The notes under the pieces: model-generated | Told to the model about the DNA's origin: nothing | The model's input: only the letters and a program-made list of their open reading frames with translations | The model's database searches: none | Shown: one piece after another, positions 14,273-27,165 of the stretch | Layout of the letters: each line of letters opens with the position of its first letter | Numbering within the stretch: position 1 is the first letter of the stretch | Assembly: GCF_030445035.2 (NCBI RefSeq) | Contig: NC_080696.1 | Span: 27,293,661 to 27,357,660, forward strand | Length of the DNA stretch: 64,000 nt | Origin: Dasypus novemcinctus | Lineage: Eukaryota; Chordata; Mammalia; Cingulata; Dasypodidae | Direction: 5' to 3' | Position numbers and translations under genes: made by a program

Positions 14273-15200
14273 ATGATGACCAGACAGCAACGAAAAACTA
14301 CAAACCAAACCAATAATCAGGAAAACATGGCCGAATCCAATGAACTAAAAACCAGGAAGAGGATCAGAATATCGGACAAGTAATTAAAGCTCTCAAACTA
14401 TATATTAGAGACCAACTTAATGAAGTAAAGGAAGAGATTTACAATATGAAGAAAACACTTAGAGAGAATACAGAAGAAATTGCAGTCATACACAATAAGA
14501 TAACAGGAATGATGGTGATGAACACCACAGCTCAACAAATCAAAAATACACTCTCAGCAAATAGCAGCAGATTAGAAGAGGCAGAGGAGAAAATTAGTGA
14601 CATGGAAGACAGTACATTTGAAATCAAACAGAGAGTAGTTATGAACAGATCGATAAAAAGTTAGAAAACATCCAGCTGGGACTTAGGGATGTGAATGACA
14701 ATGCAAAACACACAAACATACATATTATAGGCATCCCAGAAGGAGAAGAGAAGGGAAAGGGGACAGAAGGTGGGTGGGAGGAAATAATGGCTGAAAACTT
14801 CACAAATCTAATGAGAGAGATGGATGTACATGTCCAGGAAGCACAATGCACACTAAACACCATAAATCCCAACAGACTTTCCCTAAGACATACAGTTGTC
14901 AAATTAACCAATGCTCAAGACAAAGAGAAAATTCTACAAGCAGCAAGAGAAAAGAGAACTGTCACATACAAGGGAGGCCCCATAAGATTAAGTGCTGATT
15001 TCTCATCTGAAACCATGAAGGCAAGAAGGCAGTGGTATGATATAGTCAAGGTACTAAAAGAAAAAAATTTCCAACCAAGAATTCTCTGCCCAGCTAAGCA
15101 AGCATTCAAAAATGATGGAGAGTTCAAAATATTCGCAGATAAACAGAAATTAAAAGAGTATGCCCACAAGAACCCTGCCCTTCAAGAAATACTAAAGTGA
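14273..15200 (+). pseudogene. L1 ORF1 remnant, right copy
   Basis: The start at 14273 is chosen because ATGATGACC begins a basic N-terminus (MMTRQQRKTTNQTNNQENMAE), as expected for ORF1p. The frame stops after about 36 codons near 14381. A second frame covers the coiled coil (KALKLYIRDQLNEVKEEI then MKKTLRENTEEIAVIHNK) to a stop at 14664, and a third carries the RRM and C-terminal domain to 15200 (NDNAKHTNIHIIGIPEGEE ... AYKNPALQEILK-like end). ORF1p binds L1 RNA as a trimer and acts as a chaperone. Two frameshifts disable it, and both occur in the left copy too. Confidence 0.92.
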
Positions 15201-15296
15201 GTTCTGCAGGAAGAAAGAAAAAACAGGAGAGGCAGAGTTGGAGAAGAGTGTAAGAGCAACAAGAAAGACAAAAAGAGAAGAAAAAACAAACAAAAT

Positions 15297-16320
15297 ATGA
15301 CAAACACAAGTCCAAAAATTATGGCTAACATAAATAATTCCTTAAAAGTAATAACACTGAATGTCAATGGATTAAACTCACCTGTCAAAAGATTCAGACT
15401 GGAAGACTGGATAAGGAAATATGACCCAACTATATGCTGTCTACAAGAACACATCTTAGACCCAGGGATTCAAGGAGGTTGAAAGCGAATGGCTGGGGAA
15501 AAAATCTTACAAGCAAACAATAACCAAAAAAAGGGCAGGAGTAGCTATATTAATATCAGACAAAATAGGGTTTAAATGCAAAACAATTGTGAGAGACAAA
15601 GATGGATACTACATTTTAGTGAAAGGGATAATCTTTCAAGAAGAATGAACAATCATAAATATTTATGCTCCTAACAAGGGCACCTCCAAATATTGAGGAA
15701 AACACTGGAAAAACTAAGTGAAAGAATGGATGCCAGTACGATTATAGTGGGGGATTTTAATACACCACTATCAACTTTGGACAGAACATCTCAAAGGGAA
15801 TCAATAAAGAAAAATAATTGGAAGCAGTATATTAGAGGAGATGGGCCTAATATACAAATACCGATCACTACATCCAAATACAGCAGGATACACATTTTTC
15901 TCAAGTGCACATGGATCATTCTCCAAGATAGACCATATGCTAGGCCACAAAGAAAGGCTCAATGAATTCAGAAAGATTGAAATCATGCAAAATAATTTCT
16001 CTGACCACAGTGGAGTGAAGCTGGAAATCTGTAAGGGCCAGAGGCCCAGATTTCACACCAACATATGGAAATTAAACAACACACTCTTAGAAAAACAGTG
16101 GGTCAAAGAGGAAATCTCAAAAGAAATTAATAGCTACCTTGGAACTAATGAAAATGATAACACAGCATACCAAAATGTATGGGATGCAGCAAAAGCAGTA
16201 CTGAGAGGGAAATTTATTGCCATAAATTCATACATCAAAAAGAAGAAAGAGCAAAAATTGAAGAACTAACTGCACATTTGGTGGAATTCATAAAAAAACA
16301 ACAAAGTAACCCCACAGGAA

Positions 16321-16417
<97 letters not shown>

Positions 16418-19060
16418 GAGCAGAACTAAATGAATTAGAAAATAAGAAAACACTTGAAAAGATAAAGAAAACCAAGAGCTGTTTCTTTGAGAAGATCAAT
16501 AAATTGGACAAACCCTTAGCTAGATTAACACAGGAAAAAAGAGAGAAGATGCAAATTAACAAAATAAGAATTGAGAAAGGAAATATTACCACTGACCCCA
16601 CAGAAATAAATAATATCATAAGAGGATAATTTGAAAAACTATATTCCTTCAAAAATGACAACTCAGACAAAATGGACAAATTCCTAGAAACACATGAGCA
16701 GCGTATATTGATGAAAGAAGAAATTGATGATCTCAACAAACCAATCACAAGTAAAGAGATAGAATTAGTCATTAAAAACCTCCCAACGAAGAAGAGCCCC
16801 AGACCAGACGGCTTCACAAGTGAATTCTACAACAATTTGGAAAGAACTCACTCCAATCTTGCTGAAACTCTTCAAAAAAATAACTAAACAGAAGGAACAT
16901 TACCTAACTCATTCTAGGATGCCAAAATTACCCTAATAGCAAAGCCAAACAAAGTCACCACAAGAAAGGAAAATTACAGACCTATTTCTCTAATGAACTT
17001 AGATACAAAAATCCTCCACAAAATACTTCCTAACCGTATTTAACAACACACTAAATGAATTTCACCATGACCAAGTGGAATTCATTCCGTGTATGCAAGG
17101 ATGGTTCCACATAAGCAAATCAATCAATGTAATACACCTTATAAACAGACTGAAGGAAAAAATCACATGATTATATATATAGATGCAGAAAAAGCATTTG
17201 ACAAAATACAGGAACATTTTTAATAAAAATACTGCAAAACATTGTTTTTCTGAACATGATAAAGAGGATACACGAAAAACCCACAAGCAACATCATTTAT
17301 AATGGTGAAATTCTAAAATCTTTCCTTCCAAGTTCAGGAACAAGACAAGGATGCCCACTATCATCTCTTCTATTTAACAGTGTCTTAAAAGTACTTGCTC
17401 GAGCACTGAGGCAAGAACAAGATATGAAAGGCATTCAAATTGGAAAGGAAGAGGTCAAAATTTCATTATTTGCAGATGACATGATCCTATACACAGAAAA
17501 CCCTGAGAAGTCTACAACAAAGCTTCTAGAACTTATAAATGAGTTTAGTAAAGTCGCAGGTTATAAGATCAATGTGCAAAAATCAGTAGCATTTCTGTAC
17601 ACCAATAATGAGCAAGCTCAGGAGGAAATCAAGAAACAAATACCATTTACAATAGTAAAAAAAAAAAATCAAATACCTAGGAATAAATTTAAGTAAGATG
17701 TAAAAGACTTACTTACAGAGAACTACACAACACTGTTCAAGGAAATCAAAGAAGACCCAAATAAATGGAAGAATATTCCCTGTTCATGGATAGGAAGACT
17801 AAATATTATTAAGATGTCTATCCTACTAAAACTGATCTACACTTTCAATGAAATTCCAATAAAAATCAACACAGCATTCTTTAATGAAATAGAAAACCAG
17901 CTCTGAAATTTATTTGGAAAAGAAAGAGGCCTAAAATAGCCAAAGACATATTGAAAAAGAAAAACAAAATTGGAAGAATCACACTACCTGGCTTTAAAAC
18001 ATACTACAAAGCTACAGTAGTGAAAACAGTATGGAATTGGCACAAGCATAGTCACACAGACCAATGGAACAGAATTGATATAGTTCTGATACAGATTCTC
18101 ATATATATAGTCATATGGTATTTGATAAAGCCACCAAACCCTCTCAACTGGGAGAGAATGGCCTATTCAACAAATGGTGCATGGAGAACTGGATATCCAT
18201 ATGTAAAAGAATGAAAGAGGATTACAAACTCACACCTTATACAAAGATCGACTCAATATGGATCAAAGACCTGAATATAAGAGCCAAGACCATAAAGACT
18301 TTGGAAAGCAATGTAGGGAAGCATCTACAGGACCTTATAATAGGAAATGGCTTCATGCACTTCACACCAAAAGCATGAGTAGCAAAAGAACAAATAGATA
18401 AATGGTAGTTCCTCAAAATTAAAGCCTTCTGCACCTGAAAATTGTTTGTCAATAAAGTGAAAAGAGAGCCTACCCAATGGGAGAAAATATTTGGTAATCA
18501 TACATCTGATAGGAGCTTATAACCTGCATATTTAAAGAACTCCTATATCTCAAAAATAAAAAGACAAACAACCCATTTAAAAAATGGGAAAAACAGACAC
18601 TTCTCCAAAGAAGAAATACAAATGCCTAAAAAGAACATGAAAAAATCCTCCAAACTAGAGCTATTAGGGAAATGCAAATCAAAACTACAATGAGATACCG
18701 TCTTACTCCCATAAGATTGGCAGCTATGAAAAAAACAGAAGACTACAAATGCTGGAAAGGATATGGAGGAATGGGAACACTCATCCACAGCTGGTGGGAA
18801 TGCAAAAGGATCCACTCATTCTGGAGGACAGTTTTTTGGTTTCTCGAAAACTAGCTATAGATTTGCCATATGACCCAGCAATTTCACTGCTGGGCATATA
18901 CCCAGTAGAACTGAAAACAAGGACACAAAAAGATATATGCACACCAACGTTCATAGCAGCATTGTCCACTATTGCCAAAAGTTGGAATCAACCCAAATGC
19001 CCACCAACAGATAAATGGATAAATAAAATGTGGTATATACAAACAATGGAATACTACTGA
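15297..19060 (+). pseudogene. L1 ORF2 remnant (endonuclease, reverse transcriptase, Cys-rich tail), right copy
   Basis: The ORF opens at 15297 with the endonuclease N-terminus (ITLNVNGLNSPVKRFRLEDW). It loses frame after GIQGG at 15482, resumes with VGDFNTPLS near 15740 and HTNIWKLNN near 16050, then the microsatellite, the RT leader KSPRPDGFTSEFY (16787), [12 protein letters not shown] (17341-17380), FADDMILY (about 17467) and the C-terminal part ([39 protein letters not shown]) ending at 19060. The domain order is complete, about the usual 1,250-1,280 codons. At least six frame breaks make it non-functional. Endonuclease and RT would have carried out target-primed reverse transcription. Confidence 0.93.
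16320..16417 (+). repeat. (GAAA)n microsatellite inside L1 ORF2, right copy
   Basis: About 24 GAAA units lie between the endonuclease and RT parts of ORF2, the mirror of the TTTC array at 1304-1412 and about 12 bp shorter. Its shared presence in both copies marks a common template. Confidence 0.95.
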
Positions 19061-20232
19061 GCTCTAAGAATGAATACACTACAAACACATGGATGAATCT
19101 TGAGAACTTTATGTTGAGTGATGCAACCCAGGCATTGAAGAACAAACATTCCATGACCTCAATGATATGAAATAAATAAACCAAGCTGCCTCAGAGAGCT
19201 AGAGACTGGATGATAGGAATAAAGGAAATTGGGACTAGAGGAAGGATATAAGCTGACACCTACAAGGGTGAAATCTATGATAAGCTGGAGGTAAGTATTT
19301 GTACAAGGAAGGGATAAAATGAGGGCATAGGGTTACCTTTGGGTGGGGCTTTGTGGGCTTCAGTGGGGCAAGGGATTGGAGGATGGGTAATATTACCAAG
19401 AAATTGGGGTGAGGGTAGGGGAACATATGAACATAGCCTATTGTCAGGTGTTTGGTTCAGAATATAAAGCTGAGAAAACTGTTTCAAAAATATAATGAGG
19501 AAGGTTACCTGTTTAAGATGCTTAAAGGGGATAATCTGATGCAAGATAGGCTTCTAAGGAGTGTGTGAGTGCTCATTTTGCCATAGTTGGTTATATTATT
19601 GCATAGAGACCCATAAAATGATAGTGAAGGTATACCCACATCCTCAGGAGGACTGATGTTCTCAAATAGATGGAATTGTATCTCTCAAGAGAAATGGTGG
19701 CTCCCAATGCATTAGGGCAGTTGAGCATGTCAAGCCCTCAACATTGTTGCAGGTATCTCTGAACATGGACCTTCAAGCAATGAAGATTGAATGTCACTGT
19801 GGGCCTTGAGGGGAGGGGGAAAGAGGTATTGAATAGATGGAATCAATGTCACTGTGAGGGCAATAGAAGTGTTCCACAAGATTATGCAAGAATGGATATA
19901 AGACATGTTAAATTACACCAAAAATGTATAGGGGCTGATAGGCTAAAATGTAAATCATAATGTAAAACATAAGATAACTAAAAATTTAGAAAATTTTATA
20001 GTCTTAAATATAAACCACAATGTAAACCCAAGTGTTACCTTGTTTGAAAGCTATTATCTCAATATCTATACATCAGTTTCAGTAAATATACTATGAACAT
20101 GTAAAAAGATTATTGCTGTGGAAGGGAAAAGGGTTTTGTGTTGGATATATGGGAGTACTGTATAGTGTATATATGAATTACTGTGACCTAAAACTTTTGT
20201 GAAGATAAGTTAAATAATTAGGGGGAAAAAAG
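19061..20232 (+). other. L1 3' UTR, right copy
   Basis: Sequence after the ORF2 stop: the L1-typical 'GCTCTAAGAATGAATACACT' start, a G-rich interval (GGTGGGGCTTTGTGGGC, GGGGTGAGGGTAGGGG) as in other L1 3' UTRs, repeats of 'GTAAATCATAATGTAAA' wording and an ATTAGGGGGAAAAAA end at 20217-20231. The same plan is seen in the 3' UTRs at 26040-27310 and 54717-56200. Confidence 0.8.
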
Positions 20233-20234
20233 AA

Positions 20235-22180
20235 ACAGAAAAGTCATAGACACTGAGGAAAAGATGGAAGAAATTGCCTTGCCAACTTCCATACAGGGCA
20301 ACACTTATTGCAGTGATGGATGGCAAAACATCAGAAACAAAGTTTTGCATTTAAAAATTTTTGATGCCCCTATTTATTTTTACCTTAATTTTTCTAAATT
20401 AATATGTATTCTATATCTAACCTTTACACTCATCACTATATTCCATTTTATGATTAATGGAACCTGGCAATATACTGGGCTTCATTTTTGAAGAAGTTTT
20501 GGGTCACAGAGAGTTTCAACAATGGCAAGGAAGGATTACTGGTGTGGGATGTTGTTCACAGGGGACACATGGTTGGCAGGGAGTTCTCCAGGGCATATAT
20601 CCAGGGTATCTAAAAATGTTTGGATATTTTCATAGTGGTTACAATTAAAAGCAACAACTGAGGAAATGCTGAGTTCCTAGCCAGGGGATCTCTATCACAG
20701 TCCCTAAAGGAACAGCAACAATCCCCCAAGTGCAACAGCAAAGACCAAAAAAGAATGAAGGTCCAACAATGAGCCCTTGATACTAATGACTATGCTTGTG
20801 AGCCTGTGCACCTGAAATAAGAACAAGGCCTAGAGCTGCAGGGTGCCTAAGAGTTCCCTCCTGAGAGCCTCTGTGTTGCTCAAGTGTGGCCAGTTTTGAA
20901 GCCAAACTCAGCATTTAAATGTGTTGCCTTCCCCCCAGAGTGGGACATGACTCCTGGAGATGAGCCTCCCTGGTGCTGAGGGATTACGACCACGTACCAG
21001 CTGATGATGTAACTAGAAAATGTCCTTGAATAAGAGGGTCAACTCGGACCAGCAAAACATCTCAGTCTAAATATAATACCAGGAGTTAAAATTGCTTTTT
21101 GACCTGAATGAAAAAGGGAAATGGAAAGGACAAATGAGTTTATATGGCTATGAGTCCCCAAAAAGAGCTGGGAGGTTATCAAAGGAATTGCCCTTATGCA
21201 CACCTGAGCAGAGTCCCAGAGACAGATAAAGTAGATACAAACTCAGGTATTGTTTCTTCTGAGGGCTACAGAGACTCACAGTTTCTATGGTCATGGCAGA
21301 TAGAGTTCAGTGCCATGTCAGTTGGCCTTACTTTGGAGTTTGTGTTTCTGTGTGATGGAGTTGAACTCAGATGTGATCTTTGTCCACAAGCCCCTTCTGT
21401 TTCTTTTACTGGATTTGTTGTTGGTGCTGGGGTTAGTGTATATCCAGGGAACCTGAATCTCTGGAATGACCATGTGATAGCCAGGTCCTGAGCCTCAACA
21501 GACTTACAACTCCTACACTCTGGTTTGTTGGACTTAAGCCACTCAGCTAACGTGGAGGTGAAGAAAGTCAACCACCACACCAGGGAGCCAAGATTGCCTA
21601 CATCTGAAAGCAGGAGAATTGCATCCAGCTTCCATGTGGAATCTTAGCCCCCTCTTGATATAGATGTGGAGTGGACACAACCATTCTAAGGTCCACAGGA
21701 TGGAGGAATATAGTATGGATTAGAGTGGACTTACTGATAATCTATTCATGAACTATTTGATTAGTAATTGAAGAAAATGTGGCATTGGTGTGGAGAAAGT
21801 GGGCGTGGTGGCTGCTGGGAGTAGAGAGTGGGAGGAAGTGATGTGATGTTGGGGCATTTTGGGGGTTGCAATTGTCCTGGGTGGTGCTGCAGAGACAGTT
21901 ACTGGACATTGTATGCCCTCCCATGGCCCACTAGGTGGACTGTGGGAGAGTGTGGGCTATGGTGTGGACCATTTACCATGAGGTACAGTGTTGCTCAGAG
22001 ATGTATTCACCAAGTGCAATGAATGTCTCATGATGATGGAAGAGGTTGTTGTTATAGGGGGAGGAGTGGGGTCAGGGGGGTGGGGAGTATATGGGGACCT
22101 CATATTTTTTAATGTAACATTAAAAAAATAATTAAACACAAAAAATAGTAAAAAAAAATAAAAATAAAAAATAATTAGAA
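20235..22180 (+). mobile_element. Repeat X copy A, longest plus-strand copy
   Basis: The longest example of an A-tailed repeat family found at least seven times here. Signature blocks are GGGACATGACTCCTGGAGATGAG (about 20942), a GACAAATGAGTTTATATGGCTA block (21128), 'CTGAATCTCTGGAATGACCATGTGATAGCCAGG' (21453), GGAGAGTGTGGGCTATG (21946), CATGATGATGGAAGAGGTTGTTG (22029) and the end CCTCATATTTTTTAATGTAACATT followed by an A-rich tail. No coding frame is shared between copies, so it is probably mobilised by L1. It could be a half-L1 relative, the 3' part of another LINE, or a non-autonomous unit. The 115-codon frame at 21144-21491 is not conserved. Confidence 0.7.
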
Positions 22181-23734
22181 GACAATGAGCAAGACAGCTG
22201 CAGAGTAAGTGCTCTAGGAGACAACTCCTGCTACTTTGCAGTTAGTAAACACCCAAAGCTATCTGGAGCTGCCTGAAGCACCTATTTTGGGGCTCCAGGA
22301 GACCAGAAGAGCATCCTGCAACATACTTGAAGGAATAGAATGAGGAGAATGCACATCTGCAGAGAAAACTCCTAAGTAGAGCACTCCATGCCATGGAAGC
22401 CAGTCCCCATCCTCCACTGGAGGCTCAAGCTGCACCAGGAATGGCTCCTTGGCTGGAATTGAAAGCTCCACTTCCCAAAAATGGGGGAGGAAGTAATGGC
22501 TGACCACCAACTTCAGCTACTTATCAGTAAATTCAACGGGCTAAAGTATAATCCTGAGAATAGTTAAAGTTTGAGCCTGTCCAAGTCATAAAGACGCCAG
22601 GAGCCACCATCTTAACTCCTTGCCTGGCATGAGGGGAACTGGGGCAGATTGAAAATCACAGTGCTGGTAGGGATCAGATTTTTTCCATCCAGATCAGATT
22701 GCAACTCTAGCCTAAACCCCAGTGCCACCTCCGGAGGGAGGAAGCTGTGGGGACCTGCCCCAGCCTCTCCAGAAATTTACATGCCAAGCTGCAGAGGCCA
22801 GTGATTATCCTACCCTGGAAGCATGAGCTGCCCCAGGAGCTATTCTGTGGCTGGAATTGGAAGCTCCATTTCCCAAAAACAGGGGAGGAGGGAGTGGTTG
22901 GCTGACAATTAAGACTACTGATTGGTAGGTTCAGATGGCTGAGATATAACCCTGGGAAAAGCTGTGGCATGAATCTTCCCAAGTCAGAAAGAGGGCAGTG
23001 GGTGTCATTTTGACTCCACCCCCAGCCTGAGTGGAAGCCCTGCTGGCCAAGAATCACAGTGATGGGAAAAACAAGTTTCTTTCACCCAGAAAGACCTGCA
23101 GCCCTAGACTCAGCTTCAGCCACAACTCTGGTGAGGAGGAGGGTGGTGGGCCATGCACCAGCTGATTCAAGTAATTGCAGATACCTTTGGCTGACACAGA
23201 CTGAAAACCAGAAGTCTATCAGAGCAACTGCAGTCATCTTAGACATGCACTGCATAGATTGCTGCCCACACCTGTAGCTCCATCCCCACCATGGACAGGG
23301 GAGAAAGAGGCACCAAGCTTCATCAGTGTCTCTGGGCAACTACAGTCTAAAACTGCATGACTTGGATTATTCTACACAACTGTGACTCTGTCCCTACCCC
23401 TGGCAAAGGAGAAGTTGGAAGAAGCTTCATTGATCCCTAGTTCAATGGGGGCAGCTGGAGCCTCCACAGCGTATATCACCAATTAAAACCTTGGCTCCTA
23501 CTGCACAAAAAGTAAGGGAGAAAGGACAGGAAGCCCTAAACTAAAGAGAAAAACTTCACCCAGAATAAATACTCTAGTAATCCAGATGCCAAGACACCAA
23601 CAAAAAATTGCAATCCATGCCAAGAAACAGGAAGCTATGGCTGAGATAAAGGGACAAGATAAGTTTCCAGATGACATAAAGGAGTTGAGACAACTAATCA
23701 CAGATGTTCAAACAAATCTGAATAAATTCAATGG

Positions 23735-24480
23735 ATGGCTAAAGTGATTAAGGATATTAAGAAGACACTGGATGAGTGCAAAGAAGAATTTGAAAGCATA
23801 CAAAGAAAAATAGCAGATCTTATGGGAATGAAAGGTGCAATAAATGAAATTAAAACTCATTGGAATCGTATAACAGCAGACTTCAGGAAGCAGAAGAAAG
23901 TATTGGTGAGCTTGAAAAAATGGCCTCTGAAAGTGAACATCCAAAGAAAAGAAGAAAAGAAAGGAAAAAAATTAAACAAAGTCTCAGCAAACTAAATGAC
24001 AGAAAAGTCATGCAAACATTTGTTTCATGGGTGTCCCAGGAGGAGAAGAGAAGGGGAAAAGGGCAGAAGGAGTATTTGAAGAAAAAATGGTAGAAAATTT
24101 CCCAACCCTGTTAGAGAACATAAATATCCATGTCCAAGAAGCATAGTATATGCCCATCTGAAAAAATCCAAATAGACCAACACTGAGACACATACTCATC
24201 AGAATGTCAAATCCAAAGACAAAAAGAGAATTCTGAGAACAGCAAGAGAAAAGCAATGCATAGCATATAAGATTAATTGCTGATTTCTCACCACAAGCCT
24301 TGGAAGTAAGATGACAATGGTCTGATATATTTAAGATATTACAAGAGAAAAAAACTTCAAGCCAAAAATCTTATATGCAGCAAGATTCTTTCAATAGTGA
24401 GGGTGAGATTACAATATTTACAGATAAACAAAAACAGAGAATTTCTAAGCAAGAGACCAGATTTTCAGGAAATACTAAAA
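23735..24480 (+). pseudogene. L1 ORF1 remnant of the ORF2-deleted element
   Basis: Fragments in several frames follow ORF1p order: a coiled-coil part (VIKDIKKTLDECKEEFESIQ, RLQEAEESIGELEKMASE), the RRM entry (TFVSWVSQEEKRRGKG in place of a GVPEGEE-type block) and the C-terminal 'PRFSGNTKR'-like end near 24475. The frame is lost repeatedly, so the protein is not made. It is clearly a different and older L1 lineage than the 12.3-20.2 kb copy. Confidence 0.8.
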
Positions 24481-24756
24481 GGTGTGCTAGAGCCTGAAAA
24501 GAAAAGAAGGGAGAGAGATGCCTGGATGAGAGTCTAAAAATGAACATTATATCAATAAAAGCAACTAAAATTGTCAAAAAAGTGGTGAAAATAAAATATC
24601 CCAGACAAGACTGAAATAATAAGGAATGATAATTTAACAAATGATGTAAAGCACTTGTATTCAGAAAACTGCAGCTCAATGTTGAAAGAAATTTAAAAAA
24701 GCCTAAAGAAGTGGAAGAACATTCCATGCTCATGAATTGAAAGACTAAATATCATT

Positions 24757-25480
24757 AAGATGTCAGTTGCCAATGTGCTGGAGGTGCAGTTAATGTTGGG
24801 GTTTAAGATATATTTAGGGGATTTGAATCTCTGGACTGACAATGTGATAGCCAGATCCTGAGCCTCAACAGACTCCAGCACCTACAATCTGATTTATTGG
24901 ACTTACCACACTCAGCTAAGATGGAGTTGAAGAAGGACAACCACCACACCATGGAGCCTAGAGTGATTACAACTGAAAATGGGAGGATTGCATCCAGCAT
25001 CCAGGTGGAATCTGACCCTCCTCTTGACATAGAGGTGCAATGGACACAACCAATCCAATGTCCACATAGAAGAGGTGGCATTGGAATGGGAAAAGTGGAC
25101 ATAGTGGACGAAGGGTATGGGGAAAGGCAGGAAGAGATGAGAGGTGGAGGCGTCTTTGGGACATGGAGCTGCCCTGGATGGTACTTCAGAGGCAATCACC
25201 GGACATTGTAAATCCTCACAGGGCCCACTGGATGGAATGGAGGAGAGTATGGGCTATGATGTGAACCAATGTATATGAGGTGCAGAGGTGCCCAAAGATG
25301 TACTTACAAAATCCAATGGATGTGTCATGATGATGGGAACGAGTGTTGTTGGGGGGGGAGAGGGGGGGTGGGGGGATGGGGTTGAATGGGACCTCACATA
25401 TATATTTTTAATGTAATATTATTACAAAGTCAATAAAAAATAAAAAAATTAAAAAAAAAAGAAAAAAAAAGATGTCAGTT
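24757..25480 (+). mobile_element. Repeat X copy B, 5'-truncated, with perfect TSD
   Basis: The insert at 24769-25468 (about 700 bp) is flanked by a perfect 12-bp direct repeat AAGATGTCAGTT (24757-24768 and 25469-25480), restoring the interrupted ORF2 of the host L1. It ends with ATTATTACAAAGTCAATAAA and an A-rich tail, so it has an AATAAA-type signal. 5' truncation, A tail and TSD are the hallmarks of L1-machinery retroposition. It is about 97% like copy E (35716-36427) by eye, so both are recent relative to the host L1. Confidence 0.88.
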
Positions 25481-26921
25481 CTACTCAAATTGATATACAT
25501 ATTCAATGCAATCCTGATAAAAATTCACTATAATTAAAAAAAATTGAAAACGTGGTCATTAAGTTTGTTTGGAAGGGTAAGGAGTCCTGAATAGCCAGGC
25601 ACATCATAAAAAAGAAAAGCAAACGCTCATCTCCAGACTTTAAATCATGTTATCTAGCTATAGTGGTAAAAACAGCATAGTATTGGCTTAAAGACAAACA
25701 AATAGATGAGCAGAACCAAATTCATGGTTCAGAAACAGACCCTCACATGTATGGTCAAGTGATTTTTAACTAGCCTGTCAAATCCACACAGCTCGGGCAG
25801 AACAGTCCGTTTAACAAATGGTGCTTAAAGAATTGGATACTCATAGCTGAAAGAAGGAAAGAGGACCCTTATCTCACACCTTATCCAAAAATTAACTCAA
25901 AATGGATCAAAAACCTAAAAATATAATGAAGAGCCATAAAGCTTCTAGTAGAACTTCTAGGAAAATATCATCAGGGCCTGGTGGTAGGTAGTGTATTCGA
26001 AAAGGAGAAAAGAGAAGGACTGAGATGGACTATTGATGTTTAATGTAAGTAGAAGTTTCAATTAGGTTTACTGTAAAAGTGTGGAAATGAATAGAGTGGA
26101 TGGTAACACATAGTAAGTAACAGCTAGTTTATTAATGGGGATGTGGCTGAAAATGTTAGTATAGTTACGTAAATGCCAATTGACAGAATGCTAGAGAATA
26201 ATCTAGGAACTGAATAGCACAGTAAACCAAGTGGTGAATGAGAATTGTGATTGATGTTACAAGTGCAAGAGTGTCCTTTGTGAGCTAGAGCATATGTATA
26301 TCACTACTGCAGGTTGTTGGGAAGGTGGAGAAGCATTGGAATAATATAGCTGGAATGACTTATGTACTGTGGTTAGCAATAATAATATAATATTCTTGCA
26401 TCTATGTGAAAGATGTACTGCATAATAATGAGACAGTATGGTAAATATGAGTCAGACATAAACTATAGATATGGTAACAATCAGATGATGTTATCTTATC
26501 TGTAGCAAATTTCCACCACAGTGTGGTGTGCTGATGGAAGGGTATTGTTTGGGAATTCTGCTCATTTGCATGGGTGTTTTATAAGTTTACAACTTCTGTC
26601 TAAAAAATCTTTAAAAAATAATAATAGGGTGGGTTGGGGGAAAAACACACCAAATGTTAGATAAGTACTATGATTAGTTGTAAGATTTTGACATAATTCT
26701 TTCAAAATTTGTAACAAATGTCTCATGACAATGTAAAGTGTTGGTGGAGGGTTGATGTATGGGACCACTGTATGATGTTATGCATATTTGATTTGTAAGT
26801 TCACAACTTTTACTCTACACATAATTGTCTATGTATGTTCACATAAAATGATATAAAGATAACAATAATAGGATTGGTTGGGGGAAATACTTTGGTTAGT
26901 AGTAATATTTTGACAATGCTC

Positions 26922-27165
26922 CTTTTTTAAAAAGAAAGATTTATTTTTTATTTATTTCTCTTCCCTGCCACCTCCCCCCCCCCCCCGGTTGTCTGCTCTC
27001 TGTGTCCATTCACTGTGTGTTCTTCTGTGACCACTTCTATCCTTATCAGAGGCCCCAGGAATCTGTGTTTCTTTTTGTTGCATCATCTGGTTGTGTCAGC
27101 TCTCTGTGTGTGCAATGCCATTCTTGGGCAGGCTGCACTTTCTTTCACATTGGGTGGTTCTCCTT
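26922..27165 (-). mobile_element. DAS-type SINE, truncated, minus strand
   Basis: Reverse-oriented SINE body inside the L1 3' UTR: an A-rich end reading AGATTTATTTTTTATTTATTTCTCTTCC, a C-run (C14), 'TGTCTGCTCTCTGTGTCCATT', 'TCTTGGGCAGGCTGCACTTTC' and GGTGGTTCTCCTTACGAGG. The tRNA-like head seen in the copies at 11784, 38437 and 47855 is absent, so it is 5'-truncated. The TSD was not resolved. Confidence 0.82.

Larger units (their letters stand above)
12337..20232 (+). mobile_element. Full-length LINE-1, right inverted copy, inactive
   Basis: A complete L1 layout of about 7.9 kb: a 5' end with a YY1-like GCAAGATGG at about 12339-12347, a 5' UTR of 1.9 kb with tandem monomers, ORF1 (14273-15200), a gap of roughly 95 bp, ORF2 (15297-19060), and a 3' UTR of 1.2 kb ending in GGGGG and an A-rich tail at 20221-20232. 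Both ORFs carry frameshifts and stops, so it is dead. No convincing TSD was found. From 13456 to 17614 it is nearly identical, in inverse orientation, to 94-4278. Confidence 0.95.

Noticed and set aside
12320..20260. A TSD for the right-hand full-length L1
   Set aside because: Only a 5-base CATAG is shared by the two flanks, which is expected by chance.
21144..21580. A 115-codon plus frame and a 104-codon minus frame
   Set aside because: They fall in repeat X copy A and are not conserved in the other copies.
24897..25211. A 104-codon frame repeated at 35858-36154 with nearly identical sequence
   Set aside because: Both lie in repeat X copies B and E. The similarity reflects recent common origin of the repeat, and older copies break the frame.
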